A model generated the notes under the pieces. It saw only the letters and a list, made by a program, of their open reading frames with translations. It was not told the DNA's origin and did not search any database. Both the position numbers and the translations under genes were made by a program. A stretch of 64,000 nucleotides of DNA from Edolisoma coerulescens (taxonomy: Eukaryota > Chordata > Aves > Passeriformes > Campephagidae), in the NCBI GenBank assembly GCA_013397115.1, contig VWZW01001373.1:7348-71347 (forward strand), given 5' to 3'. Positions 22,991 through 35,540 of this stretch are shown here, piece by piece (positions within the stretch are counted from its first letter, which is position 1; every line of letters starts with the position of its first letter).

Positions 22991-25900
22991 AGTCCAGGTG
23001 GGGCTGAATTCAACCTAGCCTCAGACTGTCAACAGTTTACATAACTTTGTTTTGCAGTATTAAAGATAGCAAATCAGATATATTTATATTAAATGAATCA
23101 TTTATTATGACAAATGATTAGACAAAAGATCTTCATCAGAATTATTTACTACACAGTTTAAAATCTAAAACTATTTGCTGTATACAGTATAATGCACTAT
23201 ATTAAAACAATGGTATGTTTTATGAATGGAAAGGAGAAGAAATAAGACATCCTTTCATTTCCCTGGGTTTGGGTTGCAGAAAATGGAGTGTTAAGTTGCC
23301 CCCATGCTCCTGGGGATAGCCTATCTCACTGCTCTCCACAGGCAGTTCTAGTTTGATGCCGCTTTCTGTGGTGGCAAAGAAAGAACAGACCCGGACACCA
23401 GACACCAAGAAACATTAATGCCCATTTGCTGTTTTTGCAGACCTAGTATTTTGTGGGACCTTTTTGGTTTGCTAACCCTCACCACCAGTCTGAAGCATTC
23501 CTCTCAGCTACTTCACTGCTCCTTTCTGATACGGTAGTGTTCAACAGTTCAGGAATTAGCATTTGCGTCTGTAACAGTAGTCCATTGATCCGAATCCTCT
23601 CAACACATAACACTGAGTTCACCCTTTCAATGCTTTTGACTTCTCAGATTGTCAGAGAGGTAACAGTCTTGTGATTCCCTCACAGATCTGCTGCTGCAGT
23701 TCCTAGATGTGTTTTGGCTCTTAATAAAGAGTTGTCAAGGAATAAAAGTAGCTCTGAGCATTTTTTCCCTATCAGTTTTCAGTTGAGAAGTTCAAGTCTG
23801 GTAGAATACATACCATACCTCTTCCATGCTCTACATTGTGCTCAAAATTTAATATGGGAAATGTAGATTAATTTGTCATTAGCTGTCAGTTACATATGTT
23901 GCTCTAGGGCCAGTGGACATTCAGCTTCTAATTGCAGCTTGTTTTGTTGTTCAGCTCAATTGTTTCTGCTGTTTTCAATAAAACAGATCTGCTGAAAGCA
24001 AATTGTATCCTCATTAGGACTAATTAATAGTTGCCTTCTTTTAAAATAACTTCGTGTGAGGCTTTGCGTAGAACAAGAAACTGAAATTTTATTCAGCTGC
24101 AGACTTCATGTCAAACATTTTGCAGAGAGAGACAGATGCCATACAGAAATAGTTCTGCAAACCCTAGCACTTTCTTTGTGTTTTATGCTTTTCCAAATGT
24201 TACTTTTGTTCTTTATTCAGACTAGCAAAACTTGTAAAGTCTGTCAGGTTGGATCCTGCTGCCATGGAAATCAGGGAAAGTAGGAGCTGAAAACAATCAT
24301 GTCTTAATACTGGTTCTTATAACCTATTTCCTGAGGAAATTCTGTTCCAGGATTCCTTTGGTGATAAGACTTATGATAACATTTGTCTATCTGTATAGCT
24401 TGCCGAAATGTTATCTTGTTGAAAGCCATGGAAATAGCTTTAGTTAACTGAGAGCAGAGACAGTGAGGGATCAGTTAGCTTTGCTCTGTTCTTTCAGGTC
24501 ACACAAGACTTGCAGCTTTTCATCGCTATTGCTTTCTTTAAAGTTTAGTTAAAGCCCATAAGACAAAAATAGATTGTGATCCCAATATGGTACTGGCAGT
24601 TCCCATCTTCTAGCAGTCTGGGCACAGTAGCTGGAGGAGGCCTGTATGACTGAGACTGGAAGGGACACAGCTGTCGAGTGATGCTGCGCGCTTGTGGTTC
24701 AGGCAATTTGGCAGTGGCAAGTCTTCCTGAGGAACACTGTAGTTCCCACAGCTTCCCCAGCCGCAGGTCATCTGTTGTGCTTTGTCTCATCTCCGTGTCA
24801 TTCCTTGGGGCAGCAGCAAGGATGCAGATCCCACAGTCAATTCTATTGGCTGCTGTTTTGAGAGCAGTGGGAGATGCTACCCTGTGCAAAAAAGCAGTTC
24901 TCTCCTGTTTCTAAAACAATAATACTGGTTTACCTTCATTTAGAATTTTTTCTCTTGATCCAAACTTTTATCTAACTTCATATCAAATTAGGCCTACCCA
25001 CTCTATCAGAAAGTGTATTCATTGCATAGGACTAAGAGGGCTTTTTTTTTGTTTGCTTGCATCTAGACTAATATATTTGTTTATCCATTCTTGTTAAGTA
25101 TCGGCTGTGGACCCGCACTCAAAGTCACAGGGCAGGATGTAGAACTTCTAGGGGAATTTGAACTTGTCCTGGTGGTTGTTTTTGATCTGATCTTCACAAT
25201 TAGATCATATACCTGAATAAAACAGAAATAACAGCAATGAGAAATTTTGTTTGCTGTGTCCTTTTTCCTGGCACCAAGTAACCCATTCACCTGCACACAG
25301 GTCCTTGGAAAGCCTTAACAGTGCGGGACTAAGGTATTGCCAGCTGCTTTGTTCTTCCTGATGTTTCTTGCAGTGGCTGATGTAAAAGGACTCTTTCTGA
25401 GCATGAAGACAGCTTGGCAATGGGGGCAGAGATTTAGGCAAACAAAATTATTTCTTTGATTGTTCCTCACTGTGCTAATTCCAGGATGTGCTTCTGGTTT
25501 TGGTCCCAACTCCACAGTGATTTTGGAGATGCCATGATTAGGGCTATGAAAAGGCTTTTTCAGTTTCACAGCTGAACCTAAGGTTGACAAAGGGGGAATA
25601 ATTTTTAGACTGGAGTAAACATGTAATTTTTGTATTTTATCTGCCAAATATAATGCTGGAAAGAAATTTCTTCTTTTAAAAGGAAATATCCCTTTGTTTC
25701 AGCATAAAGGTTTTTACTGTGGACTTGTATAGAAAAAATGATAGAAATGAAGTGAACCATTTAGAAAGGGTGATTACCAAATATTTCAGGGATTTGACAG
25801 CATACATTTAGGCGGCAGAAAGATCCAAGTGCAATGAGAGATACTTCTGAGTGCCTGAACCCTCCTCTCACACGTTTTAGAAAAGCCAAGAGCCAAAGTT

Positions 25901-26399
25901 TGTTAAACAGGCAGGTGGGAGACTGTGTTCTCTGTATGTCCTTAGTTACTGAATGTGCTTTTGCATGAAGAAGTTGGTCTTTGTCAGGACAGGGACTGCG
26001 ACTCAGGAGTTTCTTTTCACTGGCTGGTGCTGTGAATGCAGGTATTGGTGAAAAATAGAGCTGAGTCAGGGTGAGGTGCCTCCACCTTCTTGACATGTCT
26101 CTTCAGGTTGTTCCTAATGCTCAGTGGGCTGTTCCAGCTAGAACTCTGTACTGAATTTGACTTAAATGTAATTTTAGAAAATCGAAGTTATATTTTGTGG
26201 AGAAACCATGAGTTCCAGGAAAAAATTTCTGGGATGTGACATAACCGACTGTGGGAAAATGACTGCGGTCTCTGTGGACACGTAACTGGGAATACAATTA
26301 GAGAAAACTGAAGAGTTGTATTAGCATCTTTGCAGGAGTTATAACAGTACAGAAATTATAGAGTAAATCACATTTGCTGCTCCCTGGATGGAATGCAGT
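22991..26399 (+). other. KCNIP1 intron, non-coding stretch
   Basis: AT-rich intronic DNA with short overlapping open frames on both strands, the longest about 114 codons and none with recognisable domains. I see no feature here that can be named. Confidence 0.5.
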
Positions 26400-27160
26400 T
26401 GGCATGACTTGAAACCTATTCCAGGATGAGTCCCCATCCACACACTCCTGCTGAGGGGGATGGAATGTAGGGTGGGGCAGAGAGAGACACCGTGGCCAGA
26501 CTCTGTGGGAATCCTTGCAGGGAAGGGAACTCGATGGTACTTTGCAGCTGATAAACCTAATACCAGGGAAGATAAGGGAAGATATCCTACTGCTGAGCCA
26601 GCAACTGTGGAAAAGTTCGTCTCCTTAGATGAACTTGCTTCATTAAAGCCTGATAATAATATTATTGCACCCCTCCATCCCAAAGTTCCCTGCTCCCGAG
26701 GCACAATCACCCCTCACTGGGCACGCGCTCTGTGTTCTTTTTGGCTGTGTCTGTAAAAGCAAAAGAATTTTACACTCAGCAGTAACAAAGGTGTGTCTGT
26801 CTGACTCGAGTCACTCAAGCTCCACCTAAACACAAAGAAATAATATAAAACTCAGACGACAATGGGGGAAAAGTTAGGGAAGACTCCATCAAAACTGCTG
26901 GGATCAGTCGAGGGGGGCTGAACCTGTCTTCTCCTCCACTGGGATGCCTGTTGGGTAAGAATCATACTTTATGCCTGCTCAATGTTTTATTTGGAATTAG
27001 AGCTTGTCTTTATATTCCTTCAGGTGTATTTTTTCAGTCAGACACTATCACTGACAATTTTCAAACCTTAACCTGTCACGATTTTATATTAATAATGAGT
27101 GTTATTCCATAAACTGTCAGTGTGAATCCTTCCTGGGCTCTGGCAGTCACTGGCAGCGGG
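26400..27160 (+). mobile_element. Possible LTR of an endogenous retrovirus
   Basis: The block reads like an LTR in plus orientation. A TATA-like TAATATAAAA is at 26841-26850, after a run of promoter-like sequence. About 300 bases later comes TGGCAGCGGGGAAC at 27151-27164, where a tRNA primer-binding site could lie. The following 250 bases (to about 27400) are unusually GC-rich for this intron. No gag, pol or env remnant was recognised beyond it, and the ends and any target-site duplication were not established. Confidence 0.35.
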
Positions 27161-27419
27161 GAACACACTCCAGTGAAGAGGAAGACCTGCTGAGGGCTCT
27201 GCCTTGTGCTGTTAGTGTTTCCCTGACTGAGTCAGTCGAGCACTCCCCGATCCAGCAGGACAGCTCAGTGCAGGGTCCCCATAAGGGGACGCTGACAGAC
27301 TGGTCGGGCACAAGGGTCTCGGCTTTCCCGGGGCACTGACAGACAAATTAAACACTGAGGGCCGAGTAAAACTCCCCACACTAAGGGTCAAAGAAGCCTC
27401 CCATTTTCATGTGACACTG

Positions 27420-30400
27420 ACCAAGTTATTACTGCCACAATTACATAGAATGAGACAAGAAGTGTCACTTCAACTCTAGTATCTTTGTCGGGAAACAAAT
27501 TTCCTGACATCTGCAACTGAGACATGAATGCAAGGGTTCTCAAACTAGGAAATGTGGAATCTGTACATTCCTAAAGTGTTGCCACTTTTATGATATCGAG
27601 AAATAAGTGACATCTATTTTCAGGATATGGTAAGCAAAAGTACTAGACAGCTCCCTGTTAGCATATTCTGTCTGGTAAATATTTGAAGACTATTTCCCCC
27701 AGTAGGCAGAAGCTGAACAGTGCAATTGCTTGCTCTGCTGTTTTATTTCTTCACATTCTGTGTAGAAATTTACTTCAGTTTGAATTTTTCCCCCCCCCTT
27801 GTTTTAAACACCCTGTCATGAGTGATGTAAATAGAAAACTCATGAAACAGCTGGTTTCTAGATTGTGGCCCTTTTTGTGGTGTGGTATTCAAATGTTGCC
27901 AAACTTGGGCAGGATGGCAAGCTGCTGAAGAAGCAGTAGCACTGGGCGAAGTGAGGCATGCAGTGTGCACAGCCTGCACAATAAGGCTGCCGAGGGGGTT
28001 TGCTCAGCTATAGAACAGAGCCACAGCTTTTGGGTGCCATCTACGTATTTCACCAAGAAGAGTTTCAGCCTTACTCCTCCCTAGGGTCTGGGTGACGGTT
28101 GCCTCTCTCCAGCCTGTGTCTTGGGTGTCTGCACATGGGAACCCAGTGACAGCTCAAGGTGTTTGGCCTCCTTCCCACAGCTGGATGCTGCAAGCACTAC
28201 TGTGCTGCTGCTGAAACACCAGTATTAAACCGATAGACTTAGGTCTTCTGTTGTGACAGCAGATGCTTTACCCACTGATTTAATCAGTCACGATATATAC
28301 TCATTCACCTAGTGCTTTACAACATCTTCATATTTATGGAAAGCAGAGGCCCTTTGAGCAGAAGCTAAAATAATTTTAAAACTTTACGTTTACTTGTGGC
28401 GTCTCTGTACAGCTGGAGGATAAGCCTGGTAATCTTGGTGCAGTTGAATTCCCCTATAGGCCCTATCACAGTGTGAAACTAGGCAAGCAGTTCCTTGAGT
28501 GACAGACTTCTATTAGTTTCATCATTTTTGCCTCTCGTGTTTGGTCTGGATAGTATCTAACTTGAAAGTTAGGTTTTTATTGTGTCTGGAGTGTTCCTAT
28601 CCTTGCGCTTTGTGGATTTTCTGATTCATGACGGGGCCAAGCCTTGCCCTGTGTGGGAGCATTAATGCGGCACCTCACCTCTACCTGCTTCTCTGTTTTC
28701 TTGACTTTGGAAGGAGATTTTGTTTTGGGGATCATTTCTCCTCTGTCAAATTCAGTTGAAACTGGCCAGGTTAGGCAAGAGATCTAGGCAGAGTTTCTGC
28801 AATTGTGTAAAGCTTTTTCCTTAAGAAGTAATGCCAAAACACCCTGAAGCTGTGCTTTTCTTTCCAAGCTACTCTAAGTAGCATTTACTACAGGCTTAAG
28901 TTAGATTATCGCTTTCAAGCATTAGCAGCCACATTGCTTATGTAGTGATGGCTTTCCCAGCTGCAGGGAGAACAGAAACATAATGTTCCAAAGAGGATGG
29001 CTGTGCAGGAAATGTGGCTCAGCTCCCTGAGCCCCCATCACTGGGGGGAGAGCCCTTGGAACTGGAGCTGGGCTCGCTTGACTGGCTTAGCCTTGCTCTA
29101 GTGCTCTTGTTGAAGTAGTTTGGTTAACCAGTGCCAAAAGAGTGAAGGTCCCAGCAAGCCTTAAAAAGACCGTGTGTCTCCTGGAGCAGTCTTGCCTGAA
29201 CTTTTGGATACAGTGCCTGCTTTGGAAGTTGACAGAGACCACTTTTACTCTTGGTTTGGCTGTGGGAATTCTCCCAGTTCATCCTAAGCTCCTGCCTTGA
29301 TTTCCTCTAAGGATCAGCTCACCTCACCCTCTTGAGAGGAAGAGTCTTTAAAAGTAAGTGATATCTATAGGTTCTAATAGCAAGTAGACCAGAGATCTAG
29401 ATGATAGGGATTTGGGGATTTTAAGCCTTTTGTCACTGTTTGTTAGGAATTGCACCCTGTTCTAGCAAGGATAGAATTTTCAGGAATTTGAGATAAATGT
29501 GGTTTCACCGAATCCAAAGTATTCACCCTATTTCTTATGGAAAGTGCTTGCAAGATACTCCCCGGTTGTTGTTCGCCCACTGCGTTTGCATCACAGGAGC
29601 TTTTAGACCTGAAGCTGCTGTTCTGACAGCCTCTCTGGAGAGGACAAGAGCTCTCTGGAGACAGGAACATAGTAAAGTGTTGGAGCAATACTAACAATAG
29701 TGTGGAAGTACTTTCCATGTTCTTAAAATAGCTACACCTCAAGACTTCACATAGATATTTCTGAGCAGGTAGTGATTTTTTGTTTGGTTCATTTTTTGTT
29801 TAGTTTGGATTTTTTTCTTCTTGCGAATTATTGTGGAGTGGTGTCTTTTGACACATCTGCTAAAGAAATTCACTGTACTTCTGAAGAGATGATATCCTAA
29901 CAACTGCGAGCTGTTGCCAAGTGCAGTCTATAAGAAAAGTGTCCTGTTATAATGAATGGATTTTATATTTAATACAGCCTTGAGGAAATTCTCCCCATTT
30001 TGTATAATTCTAAAACTTATAATAACATATTGGTGCAGAAAAAAAGTGGTAAGTATCAATCTGCTAAAATAGTGTATCTTTTCAGCCACACGAGGTGGTT
30101 TCATTATTTGTGTGGGGATGGCATTTGGTTTTGGCTGGATACCCTTCTTCTGGCAAAGGGAAGTAGCTGAGACTCTGGCTGTGCTTTTGGAAGTAAGAGT
30201 GGCTTTATTTTGTAAGCTACCATTATTTTTATTTACTTATTTTAACTAATCTGCATGGCAATTAATCTGTGGAGAGGACTAGAACTAGTAAATAAAATAA
30301 ACAAACAAAAAATCACTCCTTCTACACTCTGTTTGGCTTGACTCTGCTGTAACTTGCATCTGATGTCCATATATCTACTCTGGGCTTGGAGAAAATCACA

Positions 30401-32401
30401 ACTGCAGTGAGTCAAGATTATAGTTGAGAAGGCACTTCCTGTATCCCAGCTTCTGACTGCTTGATCTGCACACAGCTAAAACAACTTTTCAAAAGGTTGT
30501 TTTATCAACAGCTGACTTCACATGAAGCTGTACTTTTTCCTTGGACTAAGACTGGATAGGAAAAAAATTATGTTTTCAGAGGCTGAAAAAGTTTAATGCT
30601 TCGTGCTCAGAGAGTCAGTGAAGCTCCTGGTCAGTAACCCCTGGATAATTATCAGCACACTGTGACCTCTTTATGTGCTAAACACTATAATTCCCTTTTC
30701 ACATACCTCAGGAAGGCCTTGGCAGATGAGTGCAACCCTGTGCTCTTTTAGGACGATGCTAGACTGTCAGTCTAAGACCAGGGCAGGTTTTGCTGGCCTC
30801 AGCCGCTGGACAGATGGCAGCAGGAATTATCCAGCAGAATCATGCCATTAGTTGTGTGAAACAGTGATGGCAGAGGCCTTGCCTTTCATGTTTCAGAGTG
30901 ACGTGTGACTTGAGAATTGTAGGTGAGCCACTCCCAATTCTTAGGCTGGTCTGGCTGAATCAGGGAAGGTTCACCCTGAGGATGAATAAATCACTGAATG
31001 CTGGGCAAACTCCAGTGTGGGTGAGCCTGACTCCTCGCTGGGGACTGTCGCAGAGATGTCAGGGGCAGGTTGAGATGTGCCATCTTTTTTCTCAGCACTC
31101 ACATCAGTGGTCCCTTGGGGTACATTGGTTCTTCTCAAAAGCTTTGACATCCTGAGAGATGCAAAAACTCATTCTTCAGTGACTGATATGTAGACGTGCG
31201 AGTGTGGTAAGGATGCTTATCAGTAGAAATGTTCATCTGCTGTGGCCTAATAATGCAGTAACTAATCTGCTATGATTTGGCTACCCAGTGACTGACCTGG
31301 ACTACCCTTGCTCAAACGATGGGCAGTGCAAAGTCAGCCCTGCATGTGGCTTAACTGATACATCCGCTCTATTTTTAAAGTCACATCTCCTTTGTCAATG
31401 TTCGCAGCATAGAAACTGCTCTTCTGTCCCAGAGGGTTACAGAGTTACCCCCATATCTCTGCATTTATCTGCTCTTTCAGTTGCATGTAGATCAGAGTGC
31501 ATAGATCCAAATGATAGTTTGCAGCAGCAGTGTTGAAGAGCTGCTTCTTCATCTGCTCTGGGAGTAGAGCACAGCAGTAGAAAGGCTTGTACCTTCCTGC
31601 TGCATGTAGGGACCATGGGAGGTATGCGTGACCCATAGCAGCACTTGGGCCTAGAGCAGCCCTATGCCATTTGTACTGGCATGAAGATCCAAATTTTGCG
31701 TATGTTCCTACATGTTGGGGACCTTCTCCTGACCTCATCAACCCAAGTGTTCAGTGAGGAATATATGGTGATGTCAGCAAGAAACACATTTTCCTTACTC
31801 AAGGCTCTTAAACAGGTCGTTTAGACACTTCTGCTTAGAGTTGCAATAGCTTTTGGCATGGTGCTGTACTTAATGTCTTTTTTAATGTTTTATTAGAAGG
31901 CAGAATTAGTGCACAGCAAGGCACCTAGATTGTTGCAGGGAGCAGAGGCATAAAAATAAGGAAGTGCTATCATTATGACAGCAACAGCAACAGTTGCTGC
32001 CAGCCATTATTGCTAGCAAACCTAATTTTGGAAACAAATTTTCCCCTACTCCGGGCTAGGGCAGTAGGTTGTGTTTTCATTATGCATGCACTATATACAG
32101 TATAGTAAAACCTGATGGTAGACAATTTGTTTTGTGGCCACGTGGAATGTTACTGCATAATTTTAAGGAAGAAGCTGAAGTCTTGTCAGCTTTATTTGAA
32201 CTTGTTCAATTAAGACTGAATGTGTCTGCCCTTACACATTGGCTGTAATATTTATCACTGCCTACAGAGGAGAGGAAATGTGCTTTCCCTCTCCTGGAAG
32301 GACTGGAGCTCCCTTTTTGTCCTGTCCTCCTGTGAAGCAGAAATGCCTTAGATTCGGCCATGCCAGCAAGGAAGCTCCCTGCTTGCCTGGTGGTGGTGGT
32401 G
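27420..32401 (+). other. KCNIP1 intron, non-coding stretch
   Basis: Intronic DNA without a recognisable gene. It contains a C8-type run near 27790 and an AACAGC-type short repeat near 31979-31997. Open frames are short and unremarkable. Confidence 0.5.
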
Positions 32402-32552
32402 GCAGGATGCTGTTGGTTTCTGAGTGCCAGCACACATTGCCAGCTCATGTCCAGCCTGTCATTCACCAGCCCCTCCAAGTCCTCCTTGGCAGGGCTGCTC
32501 TCTGTCTATTCATGCCCCAGCCTGGATTGATACCAGGGATTGTCCTGAACAA
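32402..32552 (-). mobile_element. CR1 LINE fragment
   Basis: This is a short 3' region fragment of the CR1 non-LTR retrotransposon on the minus strand. Its plus-strand phrases (CATTGCCAGCTCATG, then CACCAGCCCCTCCAAGTCCT and CAGGGCTGCTCTC) run parallel to 43869-43975 in the longer minus-strand copy. The fragment begins after a (TGG)n run at 32389-32403 and stops at about GGATTGTCCTGA. It is truncated at both ends. Confidence 0.7.
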
Positions 32553-33289
32553 GTGAAAATAAATTAAGAGGAAAGATGCTTAAAAAAAAGTAAATCTTTC
32601 TACCCTACTGTGCAAGGTCTTTTTGAATCTCTCTTTTAATACAGTAATTTGCTGGTGGAAATCGGAGACTTCACTGTCTCTGTCCTGGCTTTACTTTAGT
32701 GCCCTTACTCTTGCAGCATCTGTTGAAGTTTGAACACAAATGTCTTTTTATTTGAAAATCTGTTAAGAAGATGCTCTCAATCTCAGATAGTTTGCAAGTT
32801 AATCATCATGGTCCCTTTTCATTCTGATACCTACCAGGAGTGTGATGAGTTCATACCATGAATAGGTGAAAGAACAAGGAGTGTTGGTGATAGGATTTCT
32901 TCTTAGCCAAAAGGTGCTTCCTTAAGTTCTGTGCTGCCATACAGAGCTGCGTGAGTTGGCAGAGGCAGGCACCCAGGACAACCACAAACCTGGAGCTAGA
33001 ATGCAAAGAGTAAATTTTTTTACATTACCTTTCTAACTGGGGTATCCCCGAAGCAACCCCTGGTCAGAGGCACACAGGTGCAGACGCAGGCACTGTTAAA
33101 CACAAAGCCTGTAGTGGTATAAAGCTGGGCTGGCTTCATTGAATCAAGACCACTGATCCTATTGGAGGCTTGGAAAGCAGAGTTATTAAAACACTGAATG
33201 TTTGCAAGAGCACTGATTTTTTTTTCCTTTTTTCTTTTTTCCCCCTCTCTGGAGGGATGCAAACTGAAGACCTTTTACAGTCCTCAATC

Positions 33290-34793
33290 AAACTATACAC
33301 TTCCGTCGCTGGTTTTGCCTGCTCTCCTCAAAGAGACAGATGTCATTGCAAAACCTCTCTCTATGGTTTTTCATCAGTCTTGGGAACATGGAGAGATCCC
33401 AGCTGACTGGAAGCTGGTGAACATTGTCCCAGTTTTCAAGAAGGGCAAGAAGGAGGACCCTGGAAATGACAGGCCTGTCAGTCTCACTTCAGTGCCTGAT
33501 AAAGTTATGGAGAAGATTATTCTGAGAGGTGTTGAAAAACACCCGAAACACAGTGTGGTCATTGGTCATGGCCAGCACAGCTTCATAAGGGGAAAGTCCT
33601 GCTTGTCAAACCTGATTTCCTTTTATGACAAGGTAGCCCACCTGGTTGATCAAGGGAAGCCAGTTGATGTAATCTTTTTTGATTTCAGTAAAGCTTTTGA
33701 TACTGTCTCTCACAGTTTTCTTCTGGACAAAATGTCCAGCATTCAGCAGGATAAATGCATCGTGGGATGGGTGGGCAGTTGGCTCACGGGTCAGGCACAA
33801 AGGGTGACAGTGACTGAGATGACATCAGACCTGTCACTACTAGGGTTCTGCCGGGCTCCATCCTCAACCCTATGCTCTTCAATGTCTTTGTAAATGGCTT
33901 GGATGCAGGACTGGAAGGGATTCTGAGCAAGTTCACAGATGATGCAAAACTGGGAGGAACTGTTGACTCCTTCTAAGACAGGGAGGCCCTGCAGAGATAC
34001 CTTGACAAAGCAGAGGGCTGGGCCATCACTAACCATATAAAGTTCAACAAGGGAAAATGCCGGATTCTGCACCTGGGATGGGGCAACCCTGGATCTACAG
34101 ACTGAGTGGGGAATGAGATGCTGGAAAGCAGTGCTGAGGAAAGGGTCCTGGGGGCCCTGGTCGATGGGAAGTTGAACATGAGTCAGCAGTGCCATGGAGC
34201 CAGGAGGGCACCAGGGCCAGCATCGCCAGCCAGGGAGGGGATTGTCTCACTCTGCTGTGCACTGGGTCAGCCTCACCTCAAGTATTGTGTGCAGGCTTGG
34301 TCACCACAATATAAAAAAGATATTAAGCTATTTGAGAGAGTCCAAAGGAAGGCAACAAGGATGGGGATGGACTTTGAGGGGAAGCCGTACGAGGAGCAGC
34401 AGAGGGCTCTTGGTCTGTTCATCTGGAGAAGAGGAGAGTGAGGGGAGACTCATCACAATTACAACTTCCTTGTGAGGGGAAGTGGAGGGGCAGGCACTGT
34501 TCTCTCCTCTGTGGTGACCAGTGACAAGACCCGAGGGAATGGCCTGAAGTTGTGTCAGGGGAGGTTTAGGTTGGATATTGGGAAAGGGCTTTTCACCCAT
34601 AAGGTGGCTGGGCACTGGAACAGGCTCTCCAGGGCAGTGGTCACAGCACCAAACCAGACAGAGTTCAAGAAGCGTTTGCACAATGCTCTCAGGCAAAGGA
34701 TGTGATTCCTGGGGATGGTTCTGTGCAGGGCAGGAGTTAGACTTGATGATCTTTGTGGGTCCCTTCCAACTCAGCATATTCTGCGATTCTGTG
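33290..34793 (+). mobile_element. CR1 LINE, 5'-truncated copy with reverse transcriptase remnant
   Basis: CR1 is the main avian non-LTR retrotransposon, and this 1.5-kb copy holds the second half of its ORF2. An open frame to 33893 shows reverse transcriptase blocks: PADWKLVNIVPVFKKG, DPGNDRPVSLTSV, then FFDFSKAFDTVSH with the first catalytic Asp. A frameshift near 33840 moves the next block (ILNPMLFNVFVNGL, FTDDAKLGG) to another frame. Stops follow, the first at about 33974, so it is dead. The later DRxxGxxG-like tail region (QYKKDIKLFERVQRKATRM) is recognisable. The 3' end GTCCCTTCCAACTCAGCATATTCTG ends in the CR1 terminal octamer repeat ATTCTGCGATTCTGTG at 34778-34793; I split the first phrase as GTCCCTTCCAACTCAG and CATATTCTG. 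The family usually inserts with 5' truncation, as here. Confidence 0.92.
33300..33893 (+). pseudogene. CR1 ORF2 reverse transcriptase fragment (inactive)
   Basis: This is the longest open part of the CR1 element on the plus strand. It covers the first half of the reverse transcriptase domain, including the FFDFSKAFDTV block. Frame is lost after VTVTEMTSD, and the YxDD-like block continues in another frame at 33932-33958 as FTDDAKLGG. The upstream part of the frame (poly-T-coded FFSFFLF) is flanking sequence, not CR1. No function is expected. Confidence 0.85.
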
Positions 34794-34959
34794 AGTGGAA
34801 CTATTGAGTACGCAAGGAAAAGGCAAAGTCTGCATCGATGATGTCACAGCATTCACCAGCTCTGTTAGCTTCAAGGCTGCAGGGTCCAGAGCAAGGGAAT
34901 CTGCCTGGGATGAGGCCCCGGGGGAAGTTTGTTTTGTGGTGAGCAGCACGGGTGGCATT

Positions 34960-35540
34960 GCTGCCGATTTAGGGGCTCTCTAAACAGAGACACAGGGCCT
35001 AGTTCAGAAAGGAGATGTTTGTTCTCTGCAGGGTGCAAGGTAAAAGCTTTCCACAAATCAAGCACACCACATGCTTGATATACACTACATATAGATTTTA
35101 GCAAACAAATCATAGTTCATTGGCTACAAGTCACCTAGTTTACCTAGTTCTCTTATTAATTAGTATTCTACTTCTTTTGGTTAATGGTTCTCTCGTGTCT
35201 TATCTAATTAGTCCACATATTCAATCTTTCCCTATTATTGAGACAGTGGGTTTCTTGAGCCAGTGGTTGCAATCTTCCACTGCTGGACTCAAGAGGCTGT
35301 GAACTGGTACCAATCCGTTGCATCACAAAGGGCACAGGAGCACCTGTGGCAAGAGACAGACAGGTGACAAGAGACACAGCAGAAGATGATGTCACAACAG
35401 GAAGACCCCAGACTATGCAGTAAAAGTTCAGGGGGCCATTCGTTCAGGGTCAAGCTATGAGGTCTGTTTCACTGATAAGGCAAGATCCTATTTGACAACC
35501 CCATTCTCATTCTCTGTAACTATTTCTGACTCTTGAGATG
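34960..35540. mobile_element. Possible LTR-like repeat abutting the CR1 copy
   Basis: The block, starting about 170 bases after the CR1 3' end, has alternating pyrimidine-rich AT stretches and a GACAAGAGACACAGCAGAAG region that look like an old avian LTR in minus orientation. No ends, primer-binding site or duplication could be fixed. It could equally be unique intron. Confidence 0.27.

Noticed and set aside
34328..34777. 149-codon minus-strand open frame
   Set aside because: It is antisense to the CR1 copy on the plus strand and is explained by that element.
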